Positions 45,142 to 54,896 of a stretch of DNA of 64,000 bases are shown here, piece after piece. A model generated the notes under the pieces. It was not told where the DNA came from, did not search any database, and saw nothing but the letters and a program-made list of their open reading frames with translations. The position numbers and the translations under genes were made by a program. The first letter of the stretch is position 1; every line of letters starts with the position of its first letter. This stretch comes from Didemnitutus sp047777955 (GTDB lineage Bacteria; Verrucomicrobiota; Verrucomicrobiia; Opitutales; Opitutaceae), in assembly GCF_047777955.1 (NCBI RefSeq), contig NZ_CP180537.1, forward strand, positions 1,860,001-1,924,000. The letters are read 5' to 3'.

Positions 45142-46305
45142 TCAGCGCGGGGCGAGCGTGGCGAAGTCGGCGAGGAGGCTCTCGGCGAACACGGGGAAGT
45201 CGTAGCGGCGGGCGTCGGCCTGCGCCGTCGCGGCCAGGGCGCGGCGCCGCGCGGCGTCGCGCACGGCCGGCTCGAGCGCGTCGGCGAGCCGCGTCGGCGC
45301 ATCGGGCGCGGCGTGGCCGAAGACGAAGCCGTTTTCGCCGTGGCGAATGAAGTCGCGGAAGCACGCCAGGTCCGAGACCACCGGCACGGCGCCGGCGGCC
45401 ATCGCCTCGACGACGGCGACGCCGAACGTCTCGCCCTCGGCGGCGAGGCTCGGGTAGCAGAACACGTCGAGGCGTTGGTAGATGCCGGCGAGCACGCGGT
45501 CGTTGAACTGCGGATCGAGCAGGTGGAAGCGCGTCGGGGAAAGGGCCTGGCCGAGGCGGTGGAGGAGGCGGTTGCGGAAATCGGCGCCCGAGCCGCCGCG
45601 GGCGACGTCGGCGGGACCGCAGAGGACGACGCGCCAGGGCGGCAGGCCGGGGCGGGCGGCGAGCAGCTTCAGCGCCTCGGCGAGCAGCAGCAGGCCCTTC
45701 TCCTGGTTGATGCGGCCGACGAAGCCGAGCGTCACCTCGTCGGGCGAGCTGCGCTTGGGCAGGAAGAGCGGCTCCGCCTGCGGGGTGGCGAGGAGCGCGT
45801 GGTTGATCGGGTAGCCGGTGACGCGGATGGCGGGGGCGAGCGCCGGGTTCTCCGCCGCGACGCGCGCGCGGACGAGGCCGCTGGGGGCGAGGACGCGTGC
45901 GAGCGCGCGGTAGCGGCGGTATTGGCCCTTGGGCATGCGGCCGCACATGACGACGACGCGGCCGGCGGCGGGCTTCCAGCGGCCGAGCCACATCGGGAGC
46001 GCGACGGCGTTGCAGACGACGATGTCGGCCGGTGGCAGCTGGCGGAACACGCGCCAGCTCCAGGCGAGGTCGAGGAGCAGGTTCTTCCAGAGCTGCGACT
46101 GGTGGTCCTGGCCCGGCAGGCGCACGTGCTCGACGCCGTCGATGGTCTCGCGGTCGGGGAGGCCGCGCCAGGTGCGCGAGACGGACACGACCCGGTGGCC
46201 GCGCGCGGCGAACTCGCGCCCGAGCTGGAACCAGGTCTTCTCGGTCGAGCCGCCGCTGAGCGGGGGCACGGGGAGGAAGAAGCCGTTGACGATCGTGATG
46301 CGCAT
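45142..46305 (-). CDS. Glycosyltransferase family 4
   Basis: 387 residues. N-terminal PVPPLSGGSTEKTWFQLGREF (acceptor side), LGFVGRINQEKGLLLLAEAL, VLCGPADVARGGSG, and the E-x7-E motif GETFGVAVVEAMAAGAVP. Two bases separate it from the next gene, and it shares one base with the previous stop (TGATG). Confidence 0.87.
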   Translation of the reverse strand: MRITIVNGFFLPVPPLSGGSTEKTWFQLGREFAARGHRVVSVSRTWRGLPDRETIDGVEHVRLPGQDHQSQLWKNLLLDLAWSWRVFRQLPPADIVVCNAVALPMWLGRWKPAAGRVVVMCGRMPKGQYRRYRALARVLAPSGLVRARVAAENPALAPAIRVTGYPINHALLATPQAEPLFLPKRSSPDEVTLGFVGRINQEKGLLLLAEALKLLAARPGLPPWRVVLCGPADVARGGSGADFRNRLLHRLGQALSPTRFHLLDPQFNDRVLAGIYQRLDVFCYPSLAAEGETFGVAVVEAMAAGAVPVVSDLACFRDFIRHGENGFVFGHAAPDAPTRLADALEPAVRDAARRRALAATAQADARRYDFPVFAESLLADFATLAPR

Positions 46306-47492
46306 CAGCGGGGCGGCAGGCTGGCGAGGGCGGCGAGGAGGCCGGCGGTGGCCTGCTCGTAGGTGTAGCCGCCGACGCGCTCGCGGGCGTGCGCGCCCAG
46401 GCGCTCGAGCGCGTCGGCCGGCGTGCGCAGGGCGGCGCGCAGGGTGGCGGCGAGCGCGGCGGGATCCGCCGCGGGGAAGACCCAGCCGGTCTCGCCCGGC
46501 GTGACGAGGTCGCGCTGGCAGCCGACGAGGTCGGAGACGAGGCACGGCAGGCCGAGGTGCATGGCCTCGTTCACCGCCAGGCCCCAGGTCTCGTAGCCGC
46601 CGCGCGAGGGCAGGGCGAAGAGGTCGCCGACGAGGTAGCGCGACGGCATCTCGCTCTGGTTGGCGAAGGGCAGGAAGCGCACCTCGCGGTCGCGCGCGCG
46701 GAGGCGGGCGAGCTCCTCGAGCGCGGCGCGCTCGGGGCCGTCGCCGACGAAGACGAGGGCGTCGCCCCGGGTGCCGACCTCATGGAAGGCGCGCAGGAGC
46801 TCGAGCGGCTGCTTGCGCTCGTGGAGCTTGCCGGCGAACACGACGACGCGGCGGCCATCGAGGCCGAGCTCGCTGCGGAGGTGGGCGGCGGCGCGGCGCG
46901 TGGCGGCGTCGCCGGCGTCGAAGCGCGCGGCGTCGACCGCGTGCGGGGCGAAGAAGAGCTTGCGCTCCGGCACGCCGAAGGCGCGGTAGTAGTCGCGGTT
47001 GGCCAGGCCGACCGTGGCGAAGGCGGCGAACTGCCGGAAGAGCAGGCCGAGCAGCGCGCGCCGCGGCAGCGCCGGTGCGCCGCGGCCGAGGAGGTGCGAG
47101 TCGCCCCGGAGGAGGACCGGCACGCGGTGGCGGCGCGCCCACCAGAGCGCGCGGAGGTGCGAACGCCAGTTGTAGCCGAAGAGCAGCAGCGCGTCGGGGC
47201 GCCAGGCGGCGAGGCGGTCGGCCAGCGCGGGGTTGTCGAGGCCGTTGAAATGATGGGTGCCGGGGTCGCGGGCGACGTTGGGGACGAACTCGGAGTCGTA
47301 GCCGGAGAGCAGGTCGACGTCCCACTGGATCGTCTTGCCGAACTGCGGGTCGTGCTGGGGCGTGACGCCGAACTCCCAGAGGTAGAAGACGCGGAACTCG
47401 AGCGCGCGGCGGGCGGCGAGCCACTGGAACCACGGGCTGTAGTATTGCACGGGGTGCGAGAGCACCACGGCGAGCCGGCGGGGCGAACTCAT
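46305..47492 (-). CDS. Glycosyltransferase family 4
   Basis: 395 residues. Opens with LAVVLSHPVQYYSPWFQWLAA, a start typical of one GT4 subgroup of EPS clusters; LLFGYNWRSHLRAL, VVVFAGKLHERKQPLELLRAF, LVFVGDGPERAAL, and GGYETWGLAVNEAMHLGLP as the donor motif. ATGA overlap with the upstream FkbM gene. Confidence 0.87.
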   Translation of the reverse strand: MSSPRRLAVVLSHPVQYYSPWFQWLAARRALEFRVFYLWEFGVTPQHDPQFGKTIQWDVDLLSGYDSEFVPNVARDPGTHHFNGLDNPALADRLAAWRPDALLLFGYNWRSHLRALWWARRHRVPVLLRGDSHLLGRGAPALPRRALLGLLFRQFAAFATVGLANRDYYRAFGVPERKLFFAPHAVDAARFDAGDAATRRAAAHLRSELGLDGRRVVVFAGKLHERKQPLELLRAFHEVGTRGDALVFVGDGPERAALEELARLRARDREVRFLPFANQSEMPSRYLVGDLFALPSRGGYETWGLAVNEAMHLGLPCLVSDLVGCQRDLVTPGETGWVFPAADPAALAATLRAALRTPADALERLGAHARERVGGYTYEQATAGLLAALASLPPR

Positions 47493-48328
47493 GCGGGCGG
47501 GATCAGGCCGCTGGCGGGGTGGAGGAACAGCGCGTTGTCGCCCTGGCGGGCGAGCGGGCCGATCGCGGGCACCAGGCGGTCGCGGCGGGCGACGAAGGGG
47601 CGGTAGCCGTAGGCCTCGAGCGTCCGGCCGACGCCGGGGCCCGAGTCGCCGAGGATCTCGGCGTGGATGGCGGAGATGCGGCCGGCGGCCAGGGCCTGGG
47701 CGGCGCCGGCGAGCGCGGCGGGTTCGCCGCCCTCCATGTCGAGTTTCCAGAGGTCGATGCGCTCGAGCCCGAGCCGGGCCATCTCGTCGTCGACGGTGAC
47801 GAGCGGGATGGCCTCGCCCTCGGCGGCGTCGAGGCGGTTCCACGAGCCGTGCAGCGTGGCGTCGCCGACGGTCTTGAGGAAGGCCTGGCCCGGCGCGGCG
47901 GCGAGGCCGGCGGGGCTGACGGTGACGTTGGCCAGGTGGTTGCCGGTGACGCCGCGCTGCAGCCACGCGCGGGCGGCGGCGCCGGGTTCGTAGGCGAAGA
48001 CGCGGGCGTCGCCGAGCAGGCTGACGAAGTAGAGCGTCGTCTGGCCGATGTTCGCGCCGGAGTCGAAGACCGTGTGGATGCGCGCGCGGTTGGCGAGCAG
48101 CCAGCGCCAGAAGGCGTAGCCCTCGTAGTAGCCGTAGACGATCCAGCGGTGGGTGACGTTGGCGAGGTCGAGCTCCCAGGGGATGCCCGGGCGCGTCTCG
48201 ACCCAGGCGGTGCCGTGGCGGGCGAGCGAGGCGCCGAAGAGTTTTTCCATGACGCGCAGCTTGCCGCGGAACTCGTAGCGGCGGAGCCAGCGCAGGAGCG
48301 GGGGGAGCGGGACGAGGGAGGGGGGCAT
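47489..48328 (-). CDS. FkbM family methyltransferase
   Basis: 279 residues. Motif I is VFDSGANIGQTTLYFVSLLG, followed by VFAYEPGA, DLWKLDMEGGEPAALAGA and HAEILGD, the standard FkbM series. It likely O-methylates a sugar of the polymer. Separate from and only distantly similar to the FkbM protein at 36893. It overlaps the downstream GT4 gene by 4 bases. Confidence 0.85.
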   Translation of the reverse strand: MPPSLVPLPPLLRWLRRYEFRGKLRVMEKLFGASLARHGTAWVETRPGIPWELDLANVTHRWIVYGYYEGYAFWRWLLANRARIHTVFDSGANIGQTTLYFVSLLGDARVFAYEPGAAARAWLQRGVTGNHLANVTVSPAGLAAAPGQAFLKTVGDATLHGSWNRLDAAEGEAIPLVTVDDEMARLGLERIDLWKLDMEGGEPAALAGAAQALAAGRISAIHAEILGDSGPGVGRTLEAYGYRPFVARRDRLVPAIGPLARQGDNALFLHPASGLIPPA

Positions 48329-48329
48329 G

Positions 48330-49832
48330 TTAGGCGCCGAAGCTGCGGACGAACATTGGCACGCCGAGGACGGCGACGCAGGCTTGGAAGAGCGAACTCA
48401 GCCAGATGCTCAGGGTGAGTTCCACCTGAAAACTCCAGGCGATCAGCACGACGAGCAGCAGGCCGCCGTAGGAGACGAGCGGGCTCTCCGAGCCCCAGGT
48501 GGTGACCTTCTTGAGCATGGTGCCGACGAGGAGGCCGAGCGCACCCAGGCCGTAGAAGCCGAAGTTCGCGTAGGCCTCGGCCAGCATGCCGAAGCCGATC
48601 GTGGTGGTCTTGGTGTCCTCCTCCGTCTGCAGGCCGAAGTAGCGGGAGAGCTTGTTGGTGCTGATGTGGCCGACGGGCTTGTCGGGCCAGAAGAAGCGCG
48701 GCACGAACTGGCCCGGGATGTATTTGTAGGTTTCGCCGTAGAGGTAGTCCTGCCGCTCGGGGCAGACGGAGACGACGAGGCACATGATGTGGAAGAGCGA
48801 GGTGCGTTCGAGGAGCTTGCTGGTAGAGCCCTTCTGCCGCTCGTCGTCGTCGTGGGACTGCAAGCCCGACTGGATCCACTCGGCGTAGAAGGAGGGCAGG
48901 TCGGTGACGCCGATCTGCGGGGCGTCGCTGTTCCAGTATTTCGCGCGCAGCGCGCTCTTGCCGTTGTGGAGCACGGCGATCAGCGGCAGCACGAGGATCA
49001 GCGCGATGAACGGCACGCGGCGCGCGGCGGAGACGTAGCCGAGCAGCAGGAGCACGATCATCGAGATGCCGCCGACGAGGAAGAGCGACGCGCACTGCAG
49101 GATGAACTGGATGACGAAGTTCACCACGAAGAAGATCAGGTCGGGCCGCGCGATCGTGCCCGCGCCCCAGCGGCGGGCGGCGAGGAAGGTGGCGACAATG
49201 CCGATGCCGAAGAAGGCCGCGCGCAGGATGCCCTCGGTCTCGTTGGGCAGGAACTTGAAGAGCAGGTCGCGGTAGAAGAGCGAAAACAGGGTGTAGAGGC
49301 TCGTCAGCGCCATGCCGTAGGACAGGTAGCGGCTGAGCTTGTCGGTGACGATCGGATCGGTCCAGAACGGGGTCCGCTTCGGCCGGGCGCGCACGAGGAG
49401 ATAGCACCCGATGGCGCAGCCCTGGAAGAGGATCACGCCCAGCGCGGCGGTGCTGATCGTGTCGGGATGGTAGAAGCCGAGTTGCTGGTGTCCGCTCAGC
49501 AGCGGGATGGCGTAGGCGTTCACCGTGGTGAGCATGAACGTCTCGAAGATCGGGAACGGCTTCGCGTCGCCCTTGGCCCAGAGCAGGGCGGGCAGGCAGC
49601 CGAGGCAGAGCATGATCAGCCCGAGGTAGAGGTGGAACGGGTCGTCGACGTGGGCCGACTTCGCGAAGTAGAGCACCAGCGCGGTCGTGCCGATCAGACC
49701 GTAGAGGAACAGGCTCTGGTCGTGCGCGGCGTCGCCGGGTTTGCGCGGGGCGTTGAGGTAGTCGACGATCTCCGCATCGACCGACGGTTCGGGCGGAGGC
49801 GGAGGGGGCTCAGGAGTTGGTGGGAACATCAT
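48330..49832 (-). CDS. Wzy-like O-antigen/EPS polymerase
   Basis: 500 residues with a Pro-rich cytoplasmic N-terminus and about ten to twelve hydrophobic segments. One long loop contains RAKYWNSDAPQIGVTDLPSF and YIPGQFVPRFFWPDKP, the latter typical of exopolysaccharide polymerases of the EpsG/Wzy-like group, followed by GFGMLAEAYANFGFYGLGAL. It probably joins repeat units in the periplasm. Its start lies 23 bases inside the end of the upstream glycosyltransferase gene. Confidence 0.8.
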   Translation of the reverse strand: MMFPPTPEPPPPPPEPSVDAEIVDYLNAPRKPGDAAHDQSLFLYGLIGTTALVLYFAKSAHVDDPFHLYLGLIMLCLGCLPALLWAKGDAKPFPIFETFMLTTVNAYAIPLLSGHQQLGFYHPDTISTAALGVILFQGCAIGCYLLVRARPKRTPFWTDPIVTDKLSRYLSYGMALTSLYTLFSLFYRDLLFKFLPNETEGILRAAFFGIGIVATFLAARRWGAGTIARPDLIFFVVNFVIQFILQCASLFLVGGISMIVLLLLGYVSAARRVPFIALILVLPLIAVLHNGKSALRAKYWNSDAPQIGVTDLPSFYAEWIQSGLQSHDDDERQKGSTSKLLERTSLFHIMCLVVSVCPERQDYLYGETYKYIPGQFVPRFFWPDKPVGHISTNKLSRYFGLQTEEDTKTTTIGFGMLAEAYANFGFYGLGALGLLVGTMLKKVTTWGSESPLVSYGGLLLVVLIAWSFQVELTLSIWLSSLFQACVAVLGVPMFVRSFGA

Positions 49833-51147
49833 GAGAGTGGGCGGCGAGCGCGGCGTCGAAGAGCGCGCACTGGCGGCGGGTGAGGGCCGCCGCGGTCAGG
49901 TTGCGGGCGAACCAATCGTCGCAGCGCGGAGAGTGCAACTCGGCCGGCCGTCCGGCGGCGGCCGCGGCGAGATAGGCGGCGACCTCCTGGGCCGGCTGCA
50001 TCTCCCGGCCGGGCTGGAGCAGCCGGACGAGCCGCGCGCTGCGCAGGTGCTCCACCAGGCGCTCGAGCAGGCTGTCCGCATGGGCCAGCGCGAGCGTGGG
50101 CCGGGCGGCGAGGTAGTAGGGGTAGAGCTTGGAGGGCGAGTAGCTCGGGTCGTCGGTGCCGAGCAGGACGAGGCCGTCCGCCGCGCGCATGAAGCGCAGG
50201 GAATCCATGTAGCCGACGCGCGCGGGCAGTTCCGCGACGAGGTCGCCGACGCCGTAGGCCTCGGCGATCGGCTGGGCGAATTTCGTGGCGTGTTCCGGGC
50301 TCGCGTAGGAGGTGCCGACGAAGTGCAGGCGCACGCGCGCGGCGAGTTCCGGCTGGGTGTCGCGCAGCCGCCGCAGTCCGGAAAACAGCACGCGGACGGC
50401 GTGGCTGAAGGGCGGGCCGAGTCCGCCGGTGGCGACGAGGTTGAAGACGCCCGGCGGAAGCGGCGGGAGCGCGGCGCCCGCCTGGGGATGCGCGCCGACG
50501 AACTCGAAGTCCGCCTGCGGGGCGCCGAAGGGGATCACGGCGTGCGGCGGCAGCTGCGACCACTGGTAGCGCGCGCGCAGGTCGCGGAGGTAGTGGGGCG
50601 AGACGCTCATCAGCCCGGCGGCGTCGCGGAGGGTGCGCTCCTCGAACAGCCAGGCGGTGAAGCGGGCGAACTGGTATTTCCAGCCGCCGGGCGGATTCGG
50701 CGCGCCCGGCCGCTCGTAGTAGTCGCTGCGCCACGGGTCCTGCAGGTCGACGACGTAGGGCACGCCGAAGCGGCGCTTCCAGAGGCGACCGAGCGGCGTG
50801 ACCAGATACTGGGTGGTGCTGAAGAAAACGAGGTCGAAGCGCTCGCGGGCCAGCCGGTCGAACGCGGCGCGGTTCAGCTGCGGCGCGCAGCGGATGCCGA
50901 GGTTGTTGATGCCGATCAGCCGGGTCAGCTCGCGCCGGAACGCCCCGCAGTGATGCACCGCGACGTCGCGCGGCAGGCTCTCAAGGAGGGAATCGTCCCG
51001 CCAGTCCGCCCGGTGCTGCGGGTCGACCGCGAGCACGACCGGTTCCCAGCCGAACTGGCGGTAATACGGCAGCGACATGCGCACGCGCTGGCAATCCGGC
51101 GCGTTCACCGGCGGGAAGTGCGGGCTGATGATCAGGACGCGTCTCAC
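49810..51147 (-). CDS. GT4-like glycosyltransferase (first of a paralogous pair)
   Basis: 445 residues from a GTG at 51147 overlapping the methyltransferase stop. Starts RRVLIISPHFPPVNAPDCQR, and carries LIGINNLGIRC, FFSTTQYLVTPLGRLWKRRF, DLQDPWRSDYYERPGAP and YSPSKLYPYYLAARPTLALA. Nearly every block recurs in the gene at 52507-53867, so the two arose by duplication with two genes inserted between. The clear donor motif is weaker than in ordinary GT4 proteins. Confidence 0.8.
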   Translation of the reverse strand: MRRVLIISPHFPPVNAPDCQRVRMSLPYYRQFGWEPVVLAVDPQHRADWRDDSLLESLPRDVAVHHCGAFRRELTRLIGINNLGIRCAPQLNRAAFDRLARERFDLVFFSTTQYLVTPLGRLWKRRFGVPYVVDLQDPWRSDYYERPGAPNPPGGWKYQFARFTAWLFEERTLRDAAGLMSVSPHYLRDLRARYQWSQLPPHAVIPFGAPQADFEFVGAHPQAGAALPPLPPGVFNLVATGGLGPPFSHAVRVLFSGLRRLRDTQPELAARVRLHFVGTSYASPEHATKFAQPIAEAYGVGDLVAELPARVGYMDSLRFMRAADGLVLLGTDDPSYSPSKLYPYYLAARPTLALAHADSLLERLVEHLRSARLVRLLQPGREMQPAQEVAAYLAAAAAGRPAELHSPRCDDWFARNLTAAALTRRQCALFDAALAAHSHDVPTNS

Positions 51148-51776
51148 GCGGCGGGGGATCTTGGGCGCAGCACGCGGATGTCCCACACCTGCTTGCCGTC
51201 GGCGCTCATCACGGCGGTGGCGTGCACGGTGTCGCAGACGCCGGCCATGCGCCGCCATTGCGCGGCGTAGGCGCCGAAGCGGAAGTGGGAGAGGAAGAAC
51301 AGCCCGCCTGGCGCGAGGTGGGCGCCAAAGGCGCGCAGCGTCGCCGCCGGGTCCCGCGCGTAGCCGATGCACTCGTTGAACGAGATCGCCTCGAACTGCC
51401 CGTCGGGGCGCCACGTCTCGTAGTCGCCCTCGGCGAATTCCATGCCCGGCAGCTGCAGCGCGCGGGCGCGCGCCACGGCCTCGGTGGAGAGGTCGACGCC
51501 GAGGTAGCGGGCGAACGGGTAGGGGCGGAACACGGTGGCGAGGCGGCCGCTGCCGCAGCCGAGGTCGAGCACGCGCGGCGCCGCGGGGAAGTGGTGGTGG
51601 ATCGCGCCCGCGAGCACGAGGTTGCGCGGCAGCTCGTCCCAGCCGAAGAAGTGGTCCCAGTTGCCCGAGCGGTATTCGCGGTCGAGCGCCTCCTTCGCGA
51701 TCGGGCGGCCGTAGCCGGCGGGATCGCGGACGAATTTCTGGAGCAGGCGGTCCTTGAGTCGGGCGAGGGGATTCAT
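51144..51776 (-). CDS. Class I SAM-dependent methyltransferase
   Basis: 210 residues. Preceding helices (LARLKDRLLQKFVRDPAGYGR) lead to motif I VLDLGCGSGRLA, then YLGVDLSTEAVARA, FEAISFNECIGYARDP and LAPGGLFFLSHFRFG. It has ATGA/GTGA overlaps on both sides, with PIG-L upstream and a glycosyltransferase downstream. The substrate is probably a sugar in the polymer. Confidence 0.85.
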   Translation of the reverse strand: MNPLARLKDRLLQKFVRDPAGYGRPIAKEALDREYRSGNWDHFFGWDELPRNLVLAGAIHHHFPAAPRVLDLGCGSGRLATVFRPYPFARYLGVDLSTEAVARARALQLPGMEFAEGDYETWRPDGQFEAISFNECIGYARDPAATLRAFGAHLAPGGLFFLSHFRFGAYAAQWRRMAGVCDTVHATAVMSADGKQVWDIRVLRPRSPAA

Positions 51777-52510
51777 GGGCGGGAAGCGGGGCGGCGGAAG
51801 TAGAGCTCGACCGGCGCCGCCGCGGCGGCGGTGAGCACGGCGGGCAGGTGCGGGAGCTGGGAGGCGTGGCAGGCGAGCGCGCGCCGGCACGCGGGCCGCC
51901 ACGGCGCGGCGGCGAGGGAGAAATTCTCGTCCGCGCGCAGGAGCTGGCGGCGCAGGCGCAGCGCGTTCCACCACGCCCAGACGGGGTATTCCCAGACCAC
52001 GGGGGTCGCGCCGGCGACGCTCAGCGCCTCGCGCGCGAGCCACACTGCGGCGTCGTGCTCGGTGCTGCCCTCGCCGAGCAGGGGCAGGAAGACGTGCCGC
52101 GCGCGCACCGCGGCGATCCGCTCGGCCAGGCGCGCCACCACGCGGGCGTGCGCGTCGGGGTCCAGCCGGTCGAGCTCGCCGTCGGGCGCGTCGAGGAAGG
52201 TGGCGTGCGCGGCGCCGAGGCCGAGCGCGGCCAGGGCGGCGAGCGCCTCGGCCCGGCGCCGCGCGGCCCGCTCGGCGTGCGTGGCGCCGGGCGACCAGCC
52301 GGCGCCGGCGCTGTCGGAGACGAACGCGACGTGCGCCGGGGCGCCCGCCGCCGCGAGGGCGGCGAGGAGCGCGCCGCAGCCGAGCGTCTCGTCGTCCGCA
52401 TGCGGCGCCACGACCAGCACGCCGACGCGCGGCAGCGGCAGCGGCCGGCTGTTGGCGGCGAGGAGGCCGCGCATCAGCGCGGCGAGGCGGAGGCGGAGCG
52501 ATGCCTTCAC
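51773..52510 (-). CDS. PIG-L family N-deacetylase
   Basis: 245 residues from the GTG at 52510, which overlaps the repaired stop of the upstream GT (GTGA). The zinc-site motif VVAPHADDETLGCG (HxDD) and the later STEHDAAV with its His are present, as in GlcNAc-PI and mycothiol-type deacetylases. It removes an N-acetyl group from an amino sugar. In this cluster it probably acts on a lipid-linked or nucleotide-linked GlcNAc-type sugar, which would leave a free amine in the polymer. Confidence 0.88.
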   Translation of the reverse strand: MKASLRLRLAALMRGLLAANSRPLPLPRVGVLVVAPHADDETLGCGALLAALAAAGAPAHVAFVSDSAGAGWSPGATHAERAARRRAEALAALAALGLGAAHATFLDAPDGELDRLDPDAHARVVARLAERIAAVRARHVFLPLLGEGSTEHDAAVWLAREALSVAGATPVVWEYPVWAWWNALRLRRQLLRADENFSLAAAPWRPACRRALACHASQLPHLPAVLTAAAAAPVELYFRRPASRP

Positions 52511-53867
52511 GTCGAAGCGGGGGAGGCAGATCGGGCCAGTAGTCGGCGATGTCGAACGGCTCGGCCGGGGGCAGGCCCGCGCGCAGGATGGCGTTGAAGA
52601 TCCGCAGCTGCTGCGCCGAGACGGCCGCGGCGGTGTAGGAACTCTGCAGCCGCGCCGTGTCGAGCGGCAGCGCCGCGGGGTCGGGCTGGCCGCGGAGGAG
52701 GGCGCGCAGCGCGGTGACGAGCGGCGCGATCGCTTCCTCCCGCCGCGCGGGATCGAAGGTGATGAGCGAGGCGCCGCCGATCTCGCGCATCCGGGTCTCG
52801 AGCACGCTGTCGCGCGGCGCGAGCGCGAGCGTCGGCTTGCCGGCCATGAGCGTCGGGTAGATTTTCGACGGCGAGTAGGCGCGGTCCTCGGAGCCGACGA
52901 GGAGCGCCACGTCGGTCTCGAGCAGGAGCTGGAGGGCGTCGAGGTAGCCGATGCGCGCGGGAGATTCGTGCACCTGGGCGGCGAGGCCGTGCCGGGCGGC
53001 CAGCGCGGTGGTGGTGGCCTCGCCCTGGCCGGCGCGGGCGTAGGAGGTGCCGTGGAAGAAGAGCTCGATCCGCGGCGGGGCGTCGCCGAGCCGGGCGACG
53101 GCGGCGAAGAGCAGGTCGAGCGCCGGGAGCATGTCGCCGCCGAGGCGGCCGGCATAGGCGATCTTGACCGTCGGCGTGGCGGGCAGCAGCCGCGGCGTCT
53201 GCGGCGCGCGCTGGCGGACGAGGGCGAAGTCCGCGTCGGGCGCGCCGAAGGTGACGACCGAGCCGCGCTCCGCCGCGAACCACGGGTAGCGCCGCTGCAG
53301 CACCTCGAGGTAGGCGGACGACACGCTGATGACGTGCGCGCAGTGCCGCAGCGTCCAGCCCTCGAGGAGTTTCGCCGAGGCGTAGGCGAAGAGGTATTTC
53401 CAGCCGCCGGGCGGGCGCGGCGCGCCGGGCTGGCGGTAATACTCGTTCAGCCACGGGTCCTGCAGGTCGATCACGTAGGGCACGCCGAATTCTCGGCGCC
53501 AGATGCGGCCGAGCGGGCAGAGGACGAATTGCGTGGTCGAGAAATAGACCAGGTCGAACTGCTGCTCGGTGAGCAGGCGCGTGCCGGTCTCGTAGAGGAA
53601 GGGCAGCGCGCGCAGGCCGAGGTTGTTGACGCCGATCCAGCGCGTCCAGCGGCGCGAGAACACCGGCGCGCGCACGATGCGCGCCGGGCGCGGCAGCGTG
53701 GCGAGCAGCGCCGGCTCGAGCGGGGCCATCGGGTCGTGGTCGGCCACGGTGAGCACGACGACCTCCCAGCCCGCGTCGACGAAGTGCGGCAGGCTCATGC
53801 GCACGCGCTGCATGTCCGGCGCGTTCACCGGCGGGAAGTGGGCGGAGACGATGAGCAGGCGCGGCAT
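52507..53867 (-). CDS. GT4-like glycosyltransferase (second of a paralogous pair), frameshifted at the last codons
   Basis: About 453 residues from ATG at 53867. Starts PRLLIVSAHFPPVNAPDMQR and shares WIGVNNLGLRALP, VYFSTTQFVLCPLGRIWRR, DLQDPWLNEYYRQPGAP and YSPSKIYPTLMAGKPTLALA with the gene at 49810. As read, the frame misses its stop; adding one base to the G run 52519-52523 gives an end in PPPAST and a TGA at 52507 that overlaps the PIG-L start. Donor and acceptor unknown. Confidence 0.82.
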
Positions 53868-54895
53868 CAGGAGCGGAACGAGCGGTAGAGTTCCAGGTAG
53901 CGCGGGGCGACGACGCCGAGGCTGAAGCGCTCCTCGGCGTCGCGGCGGCAGGCGGCGCGGTCGAGTTCGCCGAGGCGGCGCACGGCGGCCACGCCGTCGT
54001 CGACGCCGGTGATGAAGAACCCGGTCCGCCCGGGCTGGACGATCTCGGGCAGCGCGCCGCGGGCGCAGGTGATGACCGGCGTGCCGCAGGCGAGGGCCTC
54101 GGGGAAGACGATGCCGAAGGGCTCGTTCCAGCGAATGGGCACGATCATGGCGGCGGCGCGGCCGAGCAGCTCGTTCTTCCGCCGGTCATCGACCTCGCCG
54201 ATCCACTCGACGCCGTCGCGGCCGAGGTGCGGCTCGACCTCGCGGCGGAAGAACTCCGCCTGCGGGCCGCTCGCGGCGTGGTTGCCGGCGATGAGCAGCC
54301 GGCGGCCGGCGCGGCGGGCGATCGCAATGGCGAGGTCGGGGCCCTTGATGTCGTCGACGCGGCTGAGGAACACCAGCGGGGCGTCCGCGGGCACGCGGGA
54401 CACGAAGGTGAGTTTCTCCAGCTCGACGAAGTTGGGCACGGCGGACCACTCGCCGCCCTGCGGCCGGCCCATGCCGCAGATGAACTCGCTGCAGCCGGTG
54501 AAGCGCAGCGTGCGGCCGCCGAGCCGGGCGGCGAGCGCGAGCTGCCGGCCGCCGGTGTGGCGCTGGTAGGACATCACCACCGGCTGGCGCGTGGCCAGCG
54601 TGGGCAGGAGGTAGCCGAGCCGGGAGAAGCTGTGCACGACGTCCGGCCGGAACGTCCGCACCGCGCGGCGGAGCGCGAGGGCGTTGCGCAGCGTGGCGGC
54701 GGCGCCGGCGATGCGCGCGTCGGCCCAGGTGAAGCGTGCGTCCACCGGCGCGGTCGACTCAGCGTGCGCCAGCAGCGCGACCTCGTGGCCGGCGGCGCGG
54801 TAGAACCGGATCAGCGCGTCGACGATGCGCTCGATGCCGCCGTAGCCGACGGGCGGCACGGGGATCAGCGGGTCGCAGGTGAGGAGCAGGCGCAT
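53867..54895 (-). CDS. Glycosyltransferase family 4
   Basis: 342 residues. N-terminus LLTCDPLIPVPPVGYGGIER is the common 'PPxGYGGIER' GT4 start; then HSFSRLGYLLPTLATRQPV, FLSRVDDIKGPDLAIAIARR, IAGNHA and the donor motif WNEPFGIVFPEALACGTP. Sits between the paralogous GT and a methyltransferase; 1-base spacing to the methyltransferase gene. Confidence 0.87.
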   Translation of the reverse strand: MRLLLTCDPLIPVPPVGYGGIERIVDALIRFYRAAGHEVALLAHAESTAPVDARFTWADARIAGAAATLRNALALRRAVRTFRPDVVHSFSRLGYLLPTLATRQPVVMSYQRHTGGRQLALAARLGGRTLRFTGCSEFICGMGRPQGGEWSAVPNFVELEKLTFVSRVPADAPLVFLSRVDDIKGPDLAIAIARRAGRRLLIAGNHAASGPQAEFFRREVEPHLGRDGVEWIGEVDDRRKNELLGRAAAMIVPIRWNEPFGIVFPEALACGTPVITCARGALPEIVQPGRTGFFITGVDDGVAAVRRLGELDRAACRRDAEERFSLGVVAPRYLELYRSFRS

Positions 54896-54896
54896 G

